DNA of 28,648 nucleotides, taken from the NCBI GenBank assembly GCA_964058805.1, contig CAXKVV010000707.1, forward strand, positions 1 to 28,648. The letters run 5' to 3'. Position 1 is the first letter of the stretch, and each line of letters opens with the position of its first letter. This DNA is from Schoenoplectus triqueter (taxonomy: Eukaryota > Streptophyta > Magnoliopsida > Poales > Cyperaceae). The notes under the pieces were generated by a model. That model was not told the DNA's origin. It saw nothing but the letters and a program-made list of their open reading frames with translations, and did not search any database. Positions 1-11,025 of this stretch are shown here, piece after piece. Both the position numbers and the translations under genes were made by a program.

Positions 1-790
1 TTTCGAGTTTCGTCTTTGTTTTCAAAATATTTAAATGAATAAATATATGGATAAATATATACATACCATCGTTTTTTTTTTCTAAACCAAGATATCCCCA
101 ATATGAAATTGGAACAAACAATATATAATCTAGATTGTATGTCGAACTTAGGTCAAATGATCATGAATAAAATTTCATTCTACCCCTTTACCTTTGCATT
201 TATTTGAAACATCGTCCTTCAAACTTAAGTTTCGTAACATGACTTGGAGCCTATATATAGCTATTATAATTGTTGTGATGACACGATGCTGTCTTCCTTA
301 AATCAGAATGAATTAATATATCCGATTTTATTTGAAACATAATTTTACAAAGTATGTGAGACTTATTCCTATATATTCAATATAAACTGTCATATATTGA
401 ACAATTTAGTTTCAATGACTTATACTTAATATAATTTCTGTATATATTATATATGCAGATCAACAGTATTTTATCAAATCGCCTCTCAAGTAAATGACGG
501 CAAGAAAATTGTTTAGTTGTTTAGGCAAAATTTCGATACAATTCATACTAAACGTAAATCCTTTTTCACTTCCATCTTTTGATCAAATTATTAAAGCATG
601 ATACTAAACTTTCTTAATTTCCAAAGGTTAAGCAAGAGATGCTAAAATAAAACTATCAGCATATGTACGGAAAATATGCTTTATGTAAACACAAAATCGT
701 TAATTCATTGCCAGATAAGATTTCATTCTATTCTGTTCTCTCTCCACATAATTGACATATCACTACCACTCTCTGATTCTGTGCACCACA
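1..790. other. AT-rich upstream flank, no gene seen
   Basis: This is the 5' flank of the XTH gene. It is AT-rich with frequent stops in all frames, and I see no coding segment, RNA gene or clear repeat in it. It probably contains distal promoter sequence, but no individual element can be called with confidence. Confidence 0.6.
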
Positions 791-792
791 CC

Positions 793-984
793 TTTATAAG
801 CAAGGAATTAGAAATGAGAGAACAAACATCCAACTGAACTCTCTTTCACTTCTTTACAAGAAAGAGAGATATTTGATCGCTTGTATACAAATTAAAGAGG
901 AATAAAGGAAAACCAACTGCCATCAAAACAACTTTGGCGAGTGCAAACTAAAAGAGAGTGAGAGAGCTTAAATAGAATACACTC
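793..984 (+). promoter_or_regulatory. Probable core promoter and 5' UTR of the XTH gene
   Basis: A TATA-like TTTATAAG lies at 793-800. Transcription would then begin near 825-830 and give a 5' UTR of about 155 nt. The sequence that follows is rich in CT and GA tracts, as many plant leaders are. An in-frame TAG at 973-975, four codons before the ATG at 985, supports 985 as the first possible start of the reading frame. A short upstream ATG reading frame at 814-837 lies at or before the predicted start site, so its relevance is unclear. The TSS is inferred from TATA spacing only. Confidence 0.5.
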
Positions 985-1177
985 ATGGTAATGGGTACTT
1001 CCATGTTCTTGCTGAGAGTATTTGTTGCCATAACATTTTTCTTTGCCTCTATATCTGCATTCAATGTTCCTAATACAATAGCCTTTGAGGATGGATTCTC
1101 AAGGCTATTTGGCGATGACAACGTCATCATTTCGCCCGACCACAAGAGCGTCAGCCTCACTCTCAACCGCTATACCG
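985..1177 (+). other. XTH: XTH exon 1 (signal peptide and N-terminus)
   Basis: It encodes residues 1-64 plus the first base of codon 65. It begins MVMGTSMFLLRV and ends in LNRYT. The donor at 1178 reads G|GTAACA. The conserved LFGDDN and SLTLNRYTG blocks belong to the start of the GH16 fold. Confidence 0.9.
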
Positions 1178-1704
1178 GTAACATTTTTGTCTGTATTTTT
1201 CATCCTTTTTGGAAGGCCCAGATCTTCTTTGCAACGAATAGATGTTGTAGACACTTTTGTTGGTCAATGTGAATTCATTTAGTTGTATGGCAATGAACAG
1301 GGTCAGGATTCATTTCTTCTGAATCATATCAGAGCGGATTCTTCAGTGCCTCAATTAAGTTACCGAAAGGACACTCCGCCGGTGTTGTCGTTGCATTTTA
1401 TGTGAGTTACATTGACATAATTTTGCGTCTTAATCGCTTAATTTGTTTTAAAATATATATCTTAGATGTCCTGGATATTTGTCATGCAATTAATTGGAGT
1501 TGAAAATTTGTATTGACCTTCTCTCCTTTTTCTCTAAGTAGACTGCACATGTAAAGATAAAAGCTAAGCCAATACTAAAGCATAATTAGCTGGCAGCTTG
1601 GTTGTCGGAATGTTTGTTCTAAATCTCTAAATAAATCAAGATTCTTCATTAGTTTATTCATAGCACAACCAAGAGCAGCAGATGTTATAAGAAAACCAGT
1701 ACTG

Positions 1705-1740
<36 letters not shown>

Positions 1741-4486
1741 ATTCTGCAGAAATTCAAGTATTATATTAAGGATTAACTAAGACCTGCTACTAATCATATG
1801 GGGGCAGAAAAAAAATAGACGTAATGTCTCTATATACTTCTAAACTTTTCACTTGTGATAAGTTGACCTCCAAACTTTTAATTTTGACAAATACCCCCCT
1901 CCCCCCCGAACTTTCAAATTTGTGATAAATTTTCCCTCCGACAGTTAATTAAATGTATAACAATTCATTTTTAGTTGTAAAATGATAAAAATAACCTTGT
2001 ATATTTATAACATTATAAATTGAATACAATATTTTATAGACTTTTTATTTATAAAAATACAAAGAGTCAATTAAATAACATTCACAATACATAATATATT
2101 TTTAATCTCATTTTTTATTTTTATTTTGAAATCTACTTTTTATATGCATTTCAATAAATAACTAAAATTCATAATGATATTTTTATTTTTACTTTTTATT
2201 TTTCAAAATTAAATTTTAAACTAATAAAAACTAATTACTAACCACATGGTGTTTCAAAACTTTCATATTTACATAAAACAAACTGTTTATTAATTTAAAT
2301 TATTTATGTAATTATTTTATAGTAATAATACAAAATAAGTTATGTAAAATATGACTAAAAGTGATGTAGCTAATATATATTATTAATATTTAATTAGATT
2401 CCTCTAATTATTAATATTTTATAAATTAAAAGTATGTGAAACATAAATATTCAATCTATAATGATATAGACATACAAGGTTATTTTTTATCATTTTACAA
2501 TTAAAAATGAATTATTATAAGTTAATTAATTATCGAGGGATAATTTTGCATAGATTTGATAGTTTAGGGTTTTTTTTCTCTCCAAATCAAAAGTTAGGAG
2601 GCCAACTAGTCATAAGTGGAAAGTTTGGATGTACGGAGGCATTACCCAAAAAAAAATAGTTGCATTGTTACATTTTTGTTTTTAACCGTAGTACAACCAA
2701 TAATCTTATATTATATAGGGGAGGATCCCTTGACAATCGGTTATTTTGATAATTTTGACAATGAATATTTAATAAATATAAAAAATATAAAAAATATTTT
2801 TTGTAGATATGTTCTTTTATTTATAAGTCGATAGTGTTTCAAATTTTATATAATTTCATTATCATTTGATAATCCATCAAAGACCATTAAAATTTTATTT
2901 CATTTGCAATGGTTTCAATTAATTTGATGGACTAACAAATGATAATGGAATTGCATGAAATTTGAAACATTATCAATCTATTAAATAGTACGTTTATATT
3001 TTTTTTTATTTTTAAGACTTTTCTTTAATTTATTTAAAAATCTATTTTTAAGATTGTCAAAATAGCAAAGTGATCCCTCCCCATTATAAAAACAGAGAAC
3101 TGTTATTAATCTTGTACGTACCTTTATTTTGACTGTTTCGTATATATATTACATTCCTTAGGTTGATATAATCATATGGAGTAAAAAGTAAAAACTAGTA
3201 TTTAACTATTTGGTACCGGATACTTCAATTGAATCTTTAATGCATGTGGAATCTAATTTCTAAATAGATTTGGCATATCTCTTAGTGCTTTTAGTAAAAT
3301 TATATACGAAATACAGAGACTCCTCAAATTAGTACTAACCTTACTTTTTCTTTAGTTTCAGCTATTAATAAAATAGTGCTGTAATTTTTCATCCGTCTAT
3401 TTGGCCTCTTTAATCAGTCACTGATTTTGCATCATGCAGCTTTCCAATGGAGATGTATATGAGAAAACTCATGATGAGTTGGATTTTGAGTTCTTGGGAA
3501 ACAGAAGAGGCAGGGAATGGAGGATCCAGACAAATGTATATGGCAATGGCAGCACCGATCATGGTCGCGAGGAGAGATATCTTCTACCATTTGATCCTTC
3601 TGAGGCATTTCACCGGTACTCCATACTTTGGAATGCTAATCACATCATGTATGTATCCTTTCCCTTTCTGACAATCAGAATAAACATATAACAACATGCA
3701 TAATGTAGCACAAAAAATAGGACAAAAAATAGCACAAAAAATGCATTAATCCCATTGAATGCACCATCTAATATTTCTTGGGATGATTACTGGTATGAAA
3801 CCACAACTGAATAATTTAAGTAACATTTACCCTCCGATACTTATCTGCATGTACTGCTATATATTCAGAAAGATTATTAACATTTACCCTCTGATACTTA
3901 TCTGCATTTACCCTCCGATACTTATCTGCATTTTCTACTCTGTCCTTGCACTCACTTTTGTTTCTATTTTCTTGTTTTTCTTTTTAGATTTTATATTGAC
4001 AATGTGCCAATAAGAGAAGTAATCCGCAATGAAGCCATGGGTCTGGACTACCCATCCAAGCCTATGTACCTCTATGCAACTATTTGGGATGGCTCGGCAT
4101 GGGCCACAGAAAATGGCAAGTACAAAACTCAATACAAGTACTCCCCCTTTAAGGCAGAATTCACTGACTTAGTACTTGTTGGCTGCCCGGCCGGTGCAAT
4201 TGATTGCACTGGTCCAGACTTTGAGCTTGCTACAGCTGATTACAACATCATGACACTGCCGAAACGTTCAGCAATGAGGCGGTTTAGAGAGCGTTATATG
4301 ACATATACAATATGCTATGACATTATCAGATACCCCACAACATTTCCAGACTGTGAACTTGATTCGTCAGAGCGACAAACTTTCTGGGACTGGGGTGAGT
4401 CCAAGATCGTCATGCCACCCAAACCCCGGTCCAGGTCTAAGCGCCGCATACGGGATGCTAGTAATGTGGGACAAAGGGTATTTTAG
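985..4486 (+). CDS. XTH: Xyloglucan endotransglucosylase/hydrolase, GH16 family, group III-like (4 exons)
   Basis: Joining exons 985-1177, 1301-1401, 3440-3648 and 3988-4486 gives 1002 nt, or 333 residues plus TAG, a normal XTH length. XTHs cut xyloglucan in the cell wall and rejoin it to another xyloglucan end or to water, remodelling the wall. Residues 1-25 look like a signal peptide: a hydrophobic stretch ending in SISA. The GH16 active-site motif HDELDFEFLGN is at residues 109-119; by family knowledge E111 is the nucleophile and E115 the acid/base. An N-glycosylation sequon (NGS, 134-136) follows closely. REWRIQTNVYGNGST and IIFYIDNVPIREV are strong family blocks. The C-terminal XET_C region has four cysteines in two pairs (CPAGAIDC; CYDI...PDC), followed by a basic tail (KPRSRSKRRIR). 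These blocks and the C-terminal extension resemble the group III XTH27-30 type, from memory. Every splice site is GT-AG and all phases are consistent, with no frameshift or stop, so the gene is probably functional. Hydrolase versus transferase preference cannot be told. Confidence 0.93.
1301..1401 (+). other. XTH: XTH exon 2
   Basis: This 101-nt exon is bounded by AACAG|GG upstream and TAT|GTGAGT downstream. It encodes GSGFISSESYQSGFFSAS and continues to GVVVAFY, residues 65-98, the conserved strand region just before the catalytic exon. It is too short to stand out as an open reading frame, but phase and family fit are exact. Confidence 0.9.
1706..1735. repeat. (TA)n microsatellite in XTH intron 2
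   Basis: An uninterrupted TA dinucleotide run of about 15 units. It is likely to vary in length between individuals. Confidence 0.9.
1819..2647. mobile_element. MITE-like element with long TIRs, Mutator-type target duplication
   Basis: The two ends are inverted repeats of roughly 190 bp. The left end reads GTAATGTCTC...CTTCTAAACTTTTC and the reverse complement of the right end reads GTAATGCCTCC...CATCCAAACTTTCC. Similarity continues inward through the shared block ATTCATTTTTA...TAACCTTGTAT. The element is flanked by A(8)TAG at 1808-1818 and the same 11 bp at 2649-2659. A 9-11 bp duplication is typical of Mutator-like elements. I see no transposase, so it is non-autonomous. The class is inferred from the duplication length. 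Confidence 0.75.
2718..3082. mobile_element. Short MITE-like inverted-repeat element in intron 2
   Basis: The left end GGGGAGGATCCCTTG matches the reverse complement of the right end GGGGAGGGATCACTTTG. An inner inverted repeat of about 70 bp (from GTGTTTCAAATTTTATATAA at about 2834 to about 2970) makes most of the element self-complementary. It is flanked by ATTATATA (2710-2717) and ATTATAAA (3083-3090), a near-perfect 8-bp duplication that would suit hAT-type insertion. It has no coding capacity. Confidence 0.65.
3440..3648 (+). other. XTH: XTH exon 3 (catalytic motif)
   Basis: It starts after GCAG at 3439 with LSNGDVYEKTHDELDFEFLG and ends AT|GTATGT at 3648. The split codon AT+A gives Ile168 and restores HIIFYIDNVP across the junction, which decides between the two nearby GT donors (3649 and 3653). 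Confidence 0.9.
3649..3987 (+). repeat. XTH intron 3 with two small tandem repeats
   Basis: Three near-copies of a 12-bp unit (A-G-S-ACAAAAAAT) lie at about 3708-3742. Three near-copies of a unit reading CATTTACCCTCCGATACTTA begin at about 3824, 3880 and 3904 and end at about 3933. The second set looks like local slippage; no function is apparent. Confidence 0.75.
3988..4486 (+). other. XTH: XTH exon 4 (C-terminal half and XET_C)
   Basis: The acceptor is TTTTTAG|A at 3987. The exon encodes residues 168-333, including IREVIRNEAMG, KPMYLYATIWDGSAWAT and KYKTQYKYSPF, then the cysteine-containing XET_C region and the stop TAG at 4484-4486. Confidence 0.9.
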
Positions 4487-5379
4487 GTATAAATAGGAAT
4501 TGCATTTGATAATTGGTCCATATCTTATGTATAATTATTGGGTTAGTTATGTATGTGGTATCATATTAACGGATGCATGTGATTAGAGGAATATGGGTTG
4601 GTGTTTTTTTTATTATCTTTCCTTTGTATTTTTAGGATTTAGTATTGAGGATTAGGTTTTGTAGTTGAGTGGTCAATTATTCTTTGAATCTTTTTTTTTT
4701 ATGTGGGGATGGGGAGAAAACTTGATGCATCACCCGTTAGGTTGGCAACCTATTCTTTTTTTTTTGGATAAATTATGTTGAAAATAACTTACAAATATAT
4801 ATATGTATAAAAGATAATAATTTGTTGAACTGTTTGTTTACTTGTTGAGCAATTTATATTAAAGATTTATATGATCTAAAATAATATGCTTTGCAATATC
4901 CAACCACTATTTCGAGGCGCAGTTCACAAAAGGTATTGAGAATGTCAATGTGTATACTCTGTAATCATATTTTTTGTTTTAGTATAATTTTATTAGTAGG
5001 CTGTTCGTCTTGGAGTTCTGGAAGTTCAGAAACAACAAATAATCCCCGAAGCAAAGAGGGCATTGATCATGTATTACAAAACCAACCCGAAGCAAAGAAG
5101 GCATTGATCATGTAATAACAAAACCAACCCGAAGCAAAGAAGGCATTGATAATGTAATAACAAAACGAAGTATCTACTGTTTGAAGTTTGAAGTTTGAAC
5201 CAGAATACTTGTGCAATATTTTGGGCTGCAAATATCCACTTGTTGATTTTATGCCACGGCCTGTGATGGGCACTTGTATATGTTGTATAAATAAGTTAAG
5301 AATCAATTGGGAATGCGGAGGAGCATCCCAACTGTAGGAAAGAGAACCCACCGATGAACTCGACTAGGTGCCTCCTCTA
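4487..5379. other. 3' flank of XTH, including probable 3' UTR
   Basis: No convincing gene follows the XTH stop. The first few hundred bases are AT-rich and probably include the 3' UTR, though I could not pick a single poly(A) signal. A 74-codon open frame at 4891-5115 has no recognisable similarity and runs into a tandem repeat, so I do not call it a gene. The satellite array starts at about 5380. Confidence 0.6.
5045..5166. repeat. 41/42-bp tandem repeat, three copies
   Basis: Copies start with CCCGAAGCAAAG at 5045, 5086 and 5128 and include GGCATTGATMATGTA. They are nearly identical. A smaller GTTTGAA triplication follows at about 5180. Confidence 0.85.
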
Positions 5380-6603
5380 TTATTCTGACCTCGTAACAGC
5401 ATAATAATTCGTGTAAATTTATATATATGCTCTAAATATTGTCCATTATATAGTTTTATATTTAAATACTTGATATAAAGATTCTATGACATTAATTTTA
5501 CATAAAACTCCATCAAGATGCATTAAAAATAATTATTTACACAAGTTATTTGCGTTTTATGATATTTTGGGTTGATAAATATACATAAATTTATGCAAAT
5601 TCATATGAATATTCACAATATTATATATTATATATTTTTATAATTAAATATTCCATATAAAAATTCTACGACACTACTTTTACTTAAAACTTCATCAAAA
5701 CGTATAAAACAGTGTTTTAAACAACTTGTTTGTGTTTTATGTTATTTCGGCCAAAACACATAAGTTCGTGAAAATTTATATAGATATTTATAATATTATT
5801 TATTATATATTTTATAATTATATATTCAATATAAAAAATCTACGACACTAATTTTGGATAAAACATCATCAAGACACATTAAAATTTGTTGTTTAAATAA
5901 ATTATTTATATTTTTAATCATTTTATCCGCATAACAACACATAAATTCATATGTATGCTTCTAATATTTTCCATTATTTGTTCTTATAATTAAATATTTG
6001 ATGTAAAGATTCTACGACATCAATTTTGCCCAAAACTTCACCAAACACAGTAAAAATGGTTGTTTAAATAAGTTGTTTGTGTTTTATATTATTTTTGGCT
6101 CATAATTGGATGAAAGTTCATGAAAATTCATAAACCATTTTTTATAACTCAATATTCAATATAAATATTTCACGACACTAATTTTGCATAAAACATCATC
6201 AAGACGCATAAACCATTTTGTTTTTAATCATTTTTCCTCATAGAAGCACATAAAGTTGTGCAAATTCTTATTTATACTCCTAATAGTATGTATTATATAT
6301 TCTTATAATTAGATATCTGATATAAGAATTTGACAACACTAATTTTGTAAAAAAACTTCAACAACGACGAATTTAAAATTATTGTTTAAGTAGATTATTT
6401 GTGCTTTAATAATTTTGGTCTTGTAACTGCACATAAATTAATGTAAATTCGTATGGATATTTTTAATATTTTCTATTATAGATTTTTATGATTAAATATT
6501 CGATATGAAGATTCTACCACATTAATTTTGCATAACACTTCATCAAGATGAATTAGAAACTGTTGTTTAAACAAGTTATTTATATTTTATATTATTTTGG
6601 CTT
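5380..6603 (+). repeat. Satellite block 1, monomer about 180 bp
   Basis: About 6.8 diverged monomers in head-to-tail order. Recurring landmarks are ACTAATTTTGCATAAAAC, TTCATCAAGACGCATT, TGTTTAAACAAGTTGTTTG and GGCCTCATAACTGCACATAA. The block aligns monomer by monomer with 11443-12677, so it is an older duplicate of that segment. It ends abruptly where a solo-LTR-like element begins. Confidence 0.9.
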
Positions 6604-7595
6604 TGATAGTCCTTTGTGAGCCCTAGGATGGTTACAAAGATCAAAATAGTGCAAGAATTTAAAGAACCTAAAGTAGAAATATATAAACTAATTTGGGGCT
6701 TAATATTCAAGTGTAATGACAGCATAATACAATTTAAATCAATTCAATTCTCATAAGAATATAGCAATCAAAGAAAAGTAAAGATAAAATAAGAATACAA
6801 GATGTAATGAAGTTCGGCTTTAACAATGCCTACGTCTCCGGGACTCTTAACCTCTAACAATTGAGGTTGAGCCGATATATTAAAAATGAGTTTTACACTT
6901 GTAGAACTTGGTCCCTTACAAAAATGGGCTGCTAAGCCTATCAGTAACAAAAGTGACAACACACTCAAAAAAGGATGAGTGACAACACACTCAAAATAAG
7001 AAGTGAGTGACAACACACTCAAGAAAAGGTGAGCACTACAGCTCAAAAGAATGTTTTCAAGAAGATCACGAAGGATCAAGTTAGGAGAATAGAGAGAAGC
7101 TAGATTGAGCTTGAACAAGGATTTGACTAATTAAATGTTTCAATCTCTTGAATTATCTCTCTCACTTTGTATATGACTAGTAAGCTCTCTGGAGTAATGA
7201 TTTAGCTAGATGGATATACTTCATACTTCTTTTAGTGAGAGAGGTGAACCTTTTTTTTAAAAAATATATCCGCTGAAGAAACTATTTTTCGGCCTGAACC
7301 ATTATAACGATTTACGAATCGTTATAACGGTTTAGAAAAAATAGCTGTTGGATCTATTGAGCTAAAACGTTATAACGATTCGTCAAATCGTTATATGTTT
7401 CATGAATCGTTGTAACAATTACAGAATCGTTACATAACGATACGCTCTGGTTTCTTTGAGAATGTTTCTGCCTTATAATATTTTTGAGTATTGAGATGAA
7501 CCGTTATAACGATTACTGAACCGTTATAACGATTCACTAGGCAGAAGCATTTTTCTTGTTGTTTAAGCTCAATTTATCTTGACCAATTCAACCCA
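6604..7595. mobile_element. Truncated solo-LTR-like element, copy 1
   Basis: It is homologous to 8133-9018 from TGATAGTCCTT to CCAATTCAACCCA, but lacks the last 185 bp of the complete copy and has no target duplication. The shared signature includes TTCGGCTTTAACAATGCCTA followed by TCTCCGGGA and AATTGAGGTTGAGCCGATAT. It has about 110 bp more than copy 2 in a zone of CGTTATAACG palindromes. It carries no protein domain; the open frame at 6768-7118 on the minus strand is LTR sequence. The abrupt join to mid-monomer satellite at 7595/7596 suggests loss by recombination. Confidence 0.7.
7280..7545. repeat. CGTTATAACG palindrome cluster in LTR copy 1
   Basis: Repeated CGTTATAACG (a perfect 10-bp palindrome) and derivatives. 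TTATAACGATT (7302-7312) pairs perfectly with AATCGTTATAA (7317-7327) over a 4-nt loop, and AACC/GGTT extends the stem past one mismatch. Two further hairpins of the same kind lie at about 7367-7400 and 7412-7442. The cluster is shorter in copy 2 (about 8790-8960). Confidence 0.75.
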
Positions 7596-8132
7596 ATTTC
7601 TGCAAATTCTTATTTATACTTCTAATAGTATGTATTATATGTTCTTATAATTAGATATCTGATATAAGGATTTGACAACACTAATTTTGTATAAAATTTT
7701 AACAATGATGCATTTAAAATTTGTTGTTTAAGTAGGTTATTTGTGCTTTAATCATTTTGGTCTTGTAACTACACATAAATTAATGTAAATTTAGATGGAT
7801 ATTTCTAATATTTTCTATTATATATTTTTAAGATTAAATGTTCAATATGAAGATTCTATCACACTAATTTTTGCACAACACTTTATCAAGATGAATTAAA
7901 AACTGTTGTTTAAATAAGTTCTTTGTATTTTATATTATTTTGGCCTCATAGCTGCACAAAATATTGATTCCGTTTCTAATTCATGCAAGTTCATATGACA
8001 ATATGTTTTTAATAATTAATTATTCAAAATAAATATTTTATGACATTAATTTTGCATAAAAAAACATTATCAAGATGTATTAAAACTGTTATTTAAATAA
8101 ATTATTTACGTTCAACGTTATTTTGGCCTATT
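7596..8132 (+). repeat. Satellite block 2, monomer about 180 bp
   Basis: Three monomers between the two LTR-like elements. They align with 12336-12855, and the first two also align with 6250-6600 upstream of LTR copy 1, so this stretch was duplicated locally. It ends with the CTATT half of the target duplication of the next element. Confidence 0.85.
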
Positions 8133-9205
8133 TGATAGTCCTTGAAAGCCTTAGGATGGTAGTATTGAAAGGTCAAAATGGTGCAAGAATGTAAAGAACC
8201 TAAAGTAAAAATATATAAATCAATTTGGGGCTTAATGTTCAAGAGTAATGGCAGCAGAATACAATTTAAATCAATTCAATTCTCACAAGAATATAGCAAT
8301 CAAAGAAATGTGAGAAAAGAAAAGTAAAGATAAAACAAGAGCACAAGATGTAACAGAGTTCGGCTTTAACAATGCCTATGTCTCCGGGATCCTCAACCTT
8401 CAACAATTGAGGTTGAGCCGATATATTAAAAAGTGTTTTTACACTTGTAGAACTTGGTCCCTTAAAAAATGGGCTGCCAAGCCTGTCGGTAACCAAAGTG
8501 ATAACACACTCAAAAAGGGTGAGCATTACAGAAAATGTTTACAAGAAGATCATGAGGTATCAAGTTGGGAGAATAAAGAGAAGCTAGATTGAGCTTGAAC
8601 AAAGATTTGGCTAATTGAGTGTATCAATATCTTGATTTTTTTTCTCTCTCTTTGAATATGACTAGTAAGCTCTCTAGAGTAATGATTTAGCTAGATGGAT
8701 CAGATTCCTTCATCTTTTTTTTGTGAGAGAGATGATCCTTTTTAAAATAGATCTTCTGAAACAGCTGAAGAAATTATTTTTGGCCTAAACCGTTATAACG
8801 ATTTAGAAAGAATAGCCGTTTGATCAATTGAGCTGAAACGTTGTAACGATTACAGAATTGTTACATAACGATACACTCTGGTTTCTTTGCATATTTTTTT
8901 TGCCATAAAATATTTTTGAGTATTGAGATGAACCGTTATAATGATTCCTAACGATTCACTGGGCATAAATATTTTTCCCTGTTGTTTAAGCTCAATTTAT
9001 TTTAACCAATTCAACCCAGTATAAGTCTAACTAAACCTAAACCAAATGCAGTCTTCATTAAGCTCTTGTATCCCATCATTAGACTTGGATTTTGTGTACT
9101 AATGCATTTATATGTTAATCCCTGCACAAAACTCAAACACAACAAATTGTAAAATTCAAGATTATTTTGCAAATCGACAAATCAAAAAAGATGTAAAGTG
9201 TAACA
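8133..9205. mobile_element. Solo-LTR-like element, complete, with CTATT target duplication
   Basis: The element starts TGATAGTC and ends GTGTAACA, giving TG...CA termini with the short imperfect inverted ends TGATA/TAACA. It is flanked by CTATT at 8128-8132 and again at 9206-9210. The related satellite stretch at 12846-12865 is the empty site: GGCCTATT is followed directly by the equivalent of the sequence at 9211. At 1073 bp with a 5-bp duplication and no coding domains, it fits a solo LTR. Orientation and superfamily are undetermined. Confidence 0.8.
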
Positions 9206-9411
9206 CTATTAACTGCACACTATTTAGTGCAAATTAATATGTATATTTCAAATATTGTCTATTATATATTTTTATAATTTAATACTCGATATGAAGATTC
9301 CAAAACTCTAATTTTCACATAAAACTTCATCAAGATATATTTAAAACTGTTGTTTAAACAAGTAGATTCCGTTTTTAAATATTTTGATCTCATAACTACA
9401 CATAAATTTCT

Positions 9412-11025
9412 GCAAATTCATATTCGTTAGGAATATTATATGACAACGATTTTGCATAGAATTTCATCACGACACATTTGAAACTGTTTTTTTATACAAG
9501 TTGTCTGTGTTTTATGTTATTTAGGCTGATAACTGAGATAAATTCATAATCTCAATACTATCTATTTTTTTGTAATTAAATATTCAATATGAGAATTCTA
9601 CGACACTAATTTTGCCTAAAACTTCATCAAAACACATAAAAGCAGCTCTTTAAACAACTTATTTCTGTTTTTTTTGTTATTTTGGCCACACAACAACACA
9701 TGAATTCGTGAATATTTATATTGGGTATTCCTAATATTGTTTACTCAATATTCAATATAGAGGTTCTACGACACTGATTTTGGATAAAACGTCATCAAGA
9801 CGCACTGAACGCTGTTGTCTAAACAAGTTATTTTGTTTTTAGTTATTTTTACGTTAAAAATGCACATAAATTTGTGAAAATTCTTTTGTATACTCTTAAT
9901 ATTATATATTATGTGTTCTTAAATATAAAGACGCATCAAAGACGCATTTAAAATAGTTGTTCAAACAAGTTGTTTGCGTTTTTGATCATTTTGGCCACAT
10001 AACCGAACATAAATTCGTGAAATATTTATATATATACTTCTAATATTGTCTATTATATGTTTTTATAATTAAATATTTAATATAAAGATTCTGCTACAAT
10101 TATTTTGCACAACACTTCATCAAGACGAATTAAAAATTATTGTTTAAACCAGTTGTCTGCGTTTTATATTATTTTGACCTCATAACTGCACATCAATTCA
10201 CACATGTTAATATGTGTACTGATAATATTTTTTATTATGTATTTTTATAATTAGATATTCGATATGAAGATTTTTACGACATTAATTTTGCATAAAAACT
10301 TCATCAAGACACATTGAAAACTGTTATTTAAACAAATTGTATATGTTTCATGTTATTTTGGCTTCATAGCTGCATATTGATTCGTGCAAATTCATATATA
10401 TAGTCCAAAGATTGTCTATTATATGTTTTTATAATTTATTATTCGATATGAAGATTCCACGACTTTAATTTATGCATAAAACTTCATCAAGATGTATTTT
10501 GAACTGTTGTTTAAACAAATAGGTTTCGTTTTTAATCACTTTGGCCTCATAACTGCACATAAATTTCTGCAAATTCATTTTTACACTCCAAATATTATAT
10601 ATATGTTCTTATAATAAAATATTCGACGTTAAGATTCGGTGACACTAATTTTGCATGAAACTTAATGAAGACACATTTTAAACTGTTACTTAAGCGAGTT
10701 GTTTGTATTTTTTGTTATTTTGGTCTCATAAGTGCGCATAAATTCGCACAAATTAATATATATACTCATAATATTATCTATTATATGTCTTTATAATTTA
10801 ATTCTCAATATTAAGATACTACGATATTAATTTTGCACAAAACATCATTAAGACACATTAAAAAATATTGTTTAAACAAGCTGTTTGCTTTTTTAATCAT
10901 TTTGGCCTCACAACTTCACATAAATTCGTAACAAATTATATGAATACTTCTAATACTATGTATATTATATGTTTCTATAATTAACCATTCGATATGAAGA
11001 TTCTTTGACATTCATTTTAAAAAAC
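9412..11025 (+). repeat. Duplicated 1.61-kb satellite block, copy A
   Basis: About nine monomers that recur at 15048-16660 with only a handful of differences, an offset of about 5.635 kb. The left limit falls inside a monomer (GCAAATTCATATTCGTTAGG). At the right end the array continues with AAAATCATCAAAACA, which is missing in copy B. Confidence 0.9.

Larger units (their letters stand above)
1402..3439 (+). other. XTH: XTH intron 2 (2.0 kb, transposon-loaded)
   Basis: It begins GTGAGT and ends in a CAG acceptor. It holds a TA microsatellite and two MITE-like elements listed separately. It is much longer than intron 1 (1178-1300) and intron 3 (3649-3987), and the excess is mostly transposon sequence. 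Confidence 0.85.

Noticed and set aside
3467..3478. HDEL string in the XTH protein read as an ER-retention signal
   Set aside because: It is internal and is the start of the GH16 active-site motif HDELDFEFLG; ER retention needs it at the C-terminus.
4891..5115. 74-codon frame downstream of XTH
   Set aside because: No recognisable domain, no promoter signal, and its end lies in a minisatellite.
6768..7118. Minus-strand frame in LTR copy 1, with a relative at 8266-8526
   Set aside because: The frames cover LTR sequence, have different ends in the two copies, and show no retroelement protein motif.
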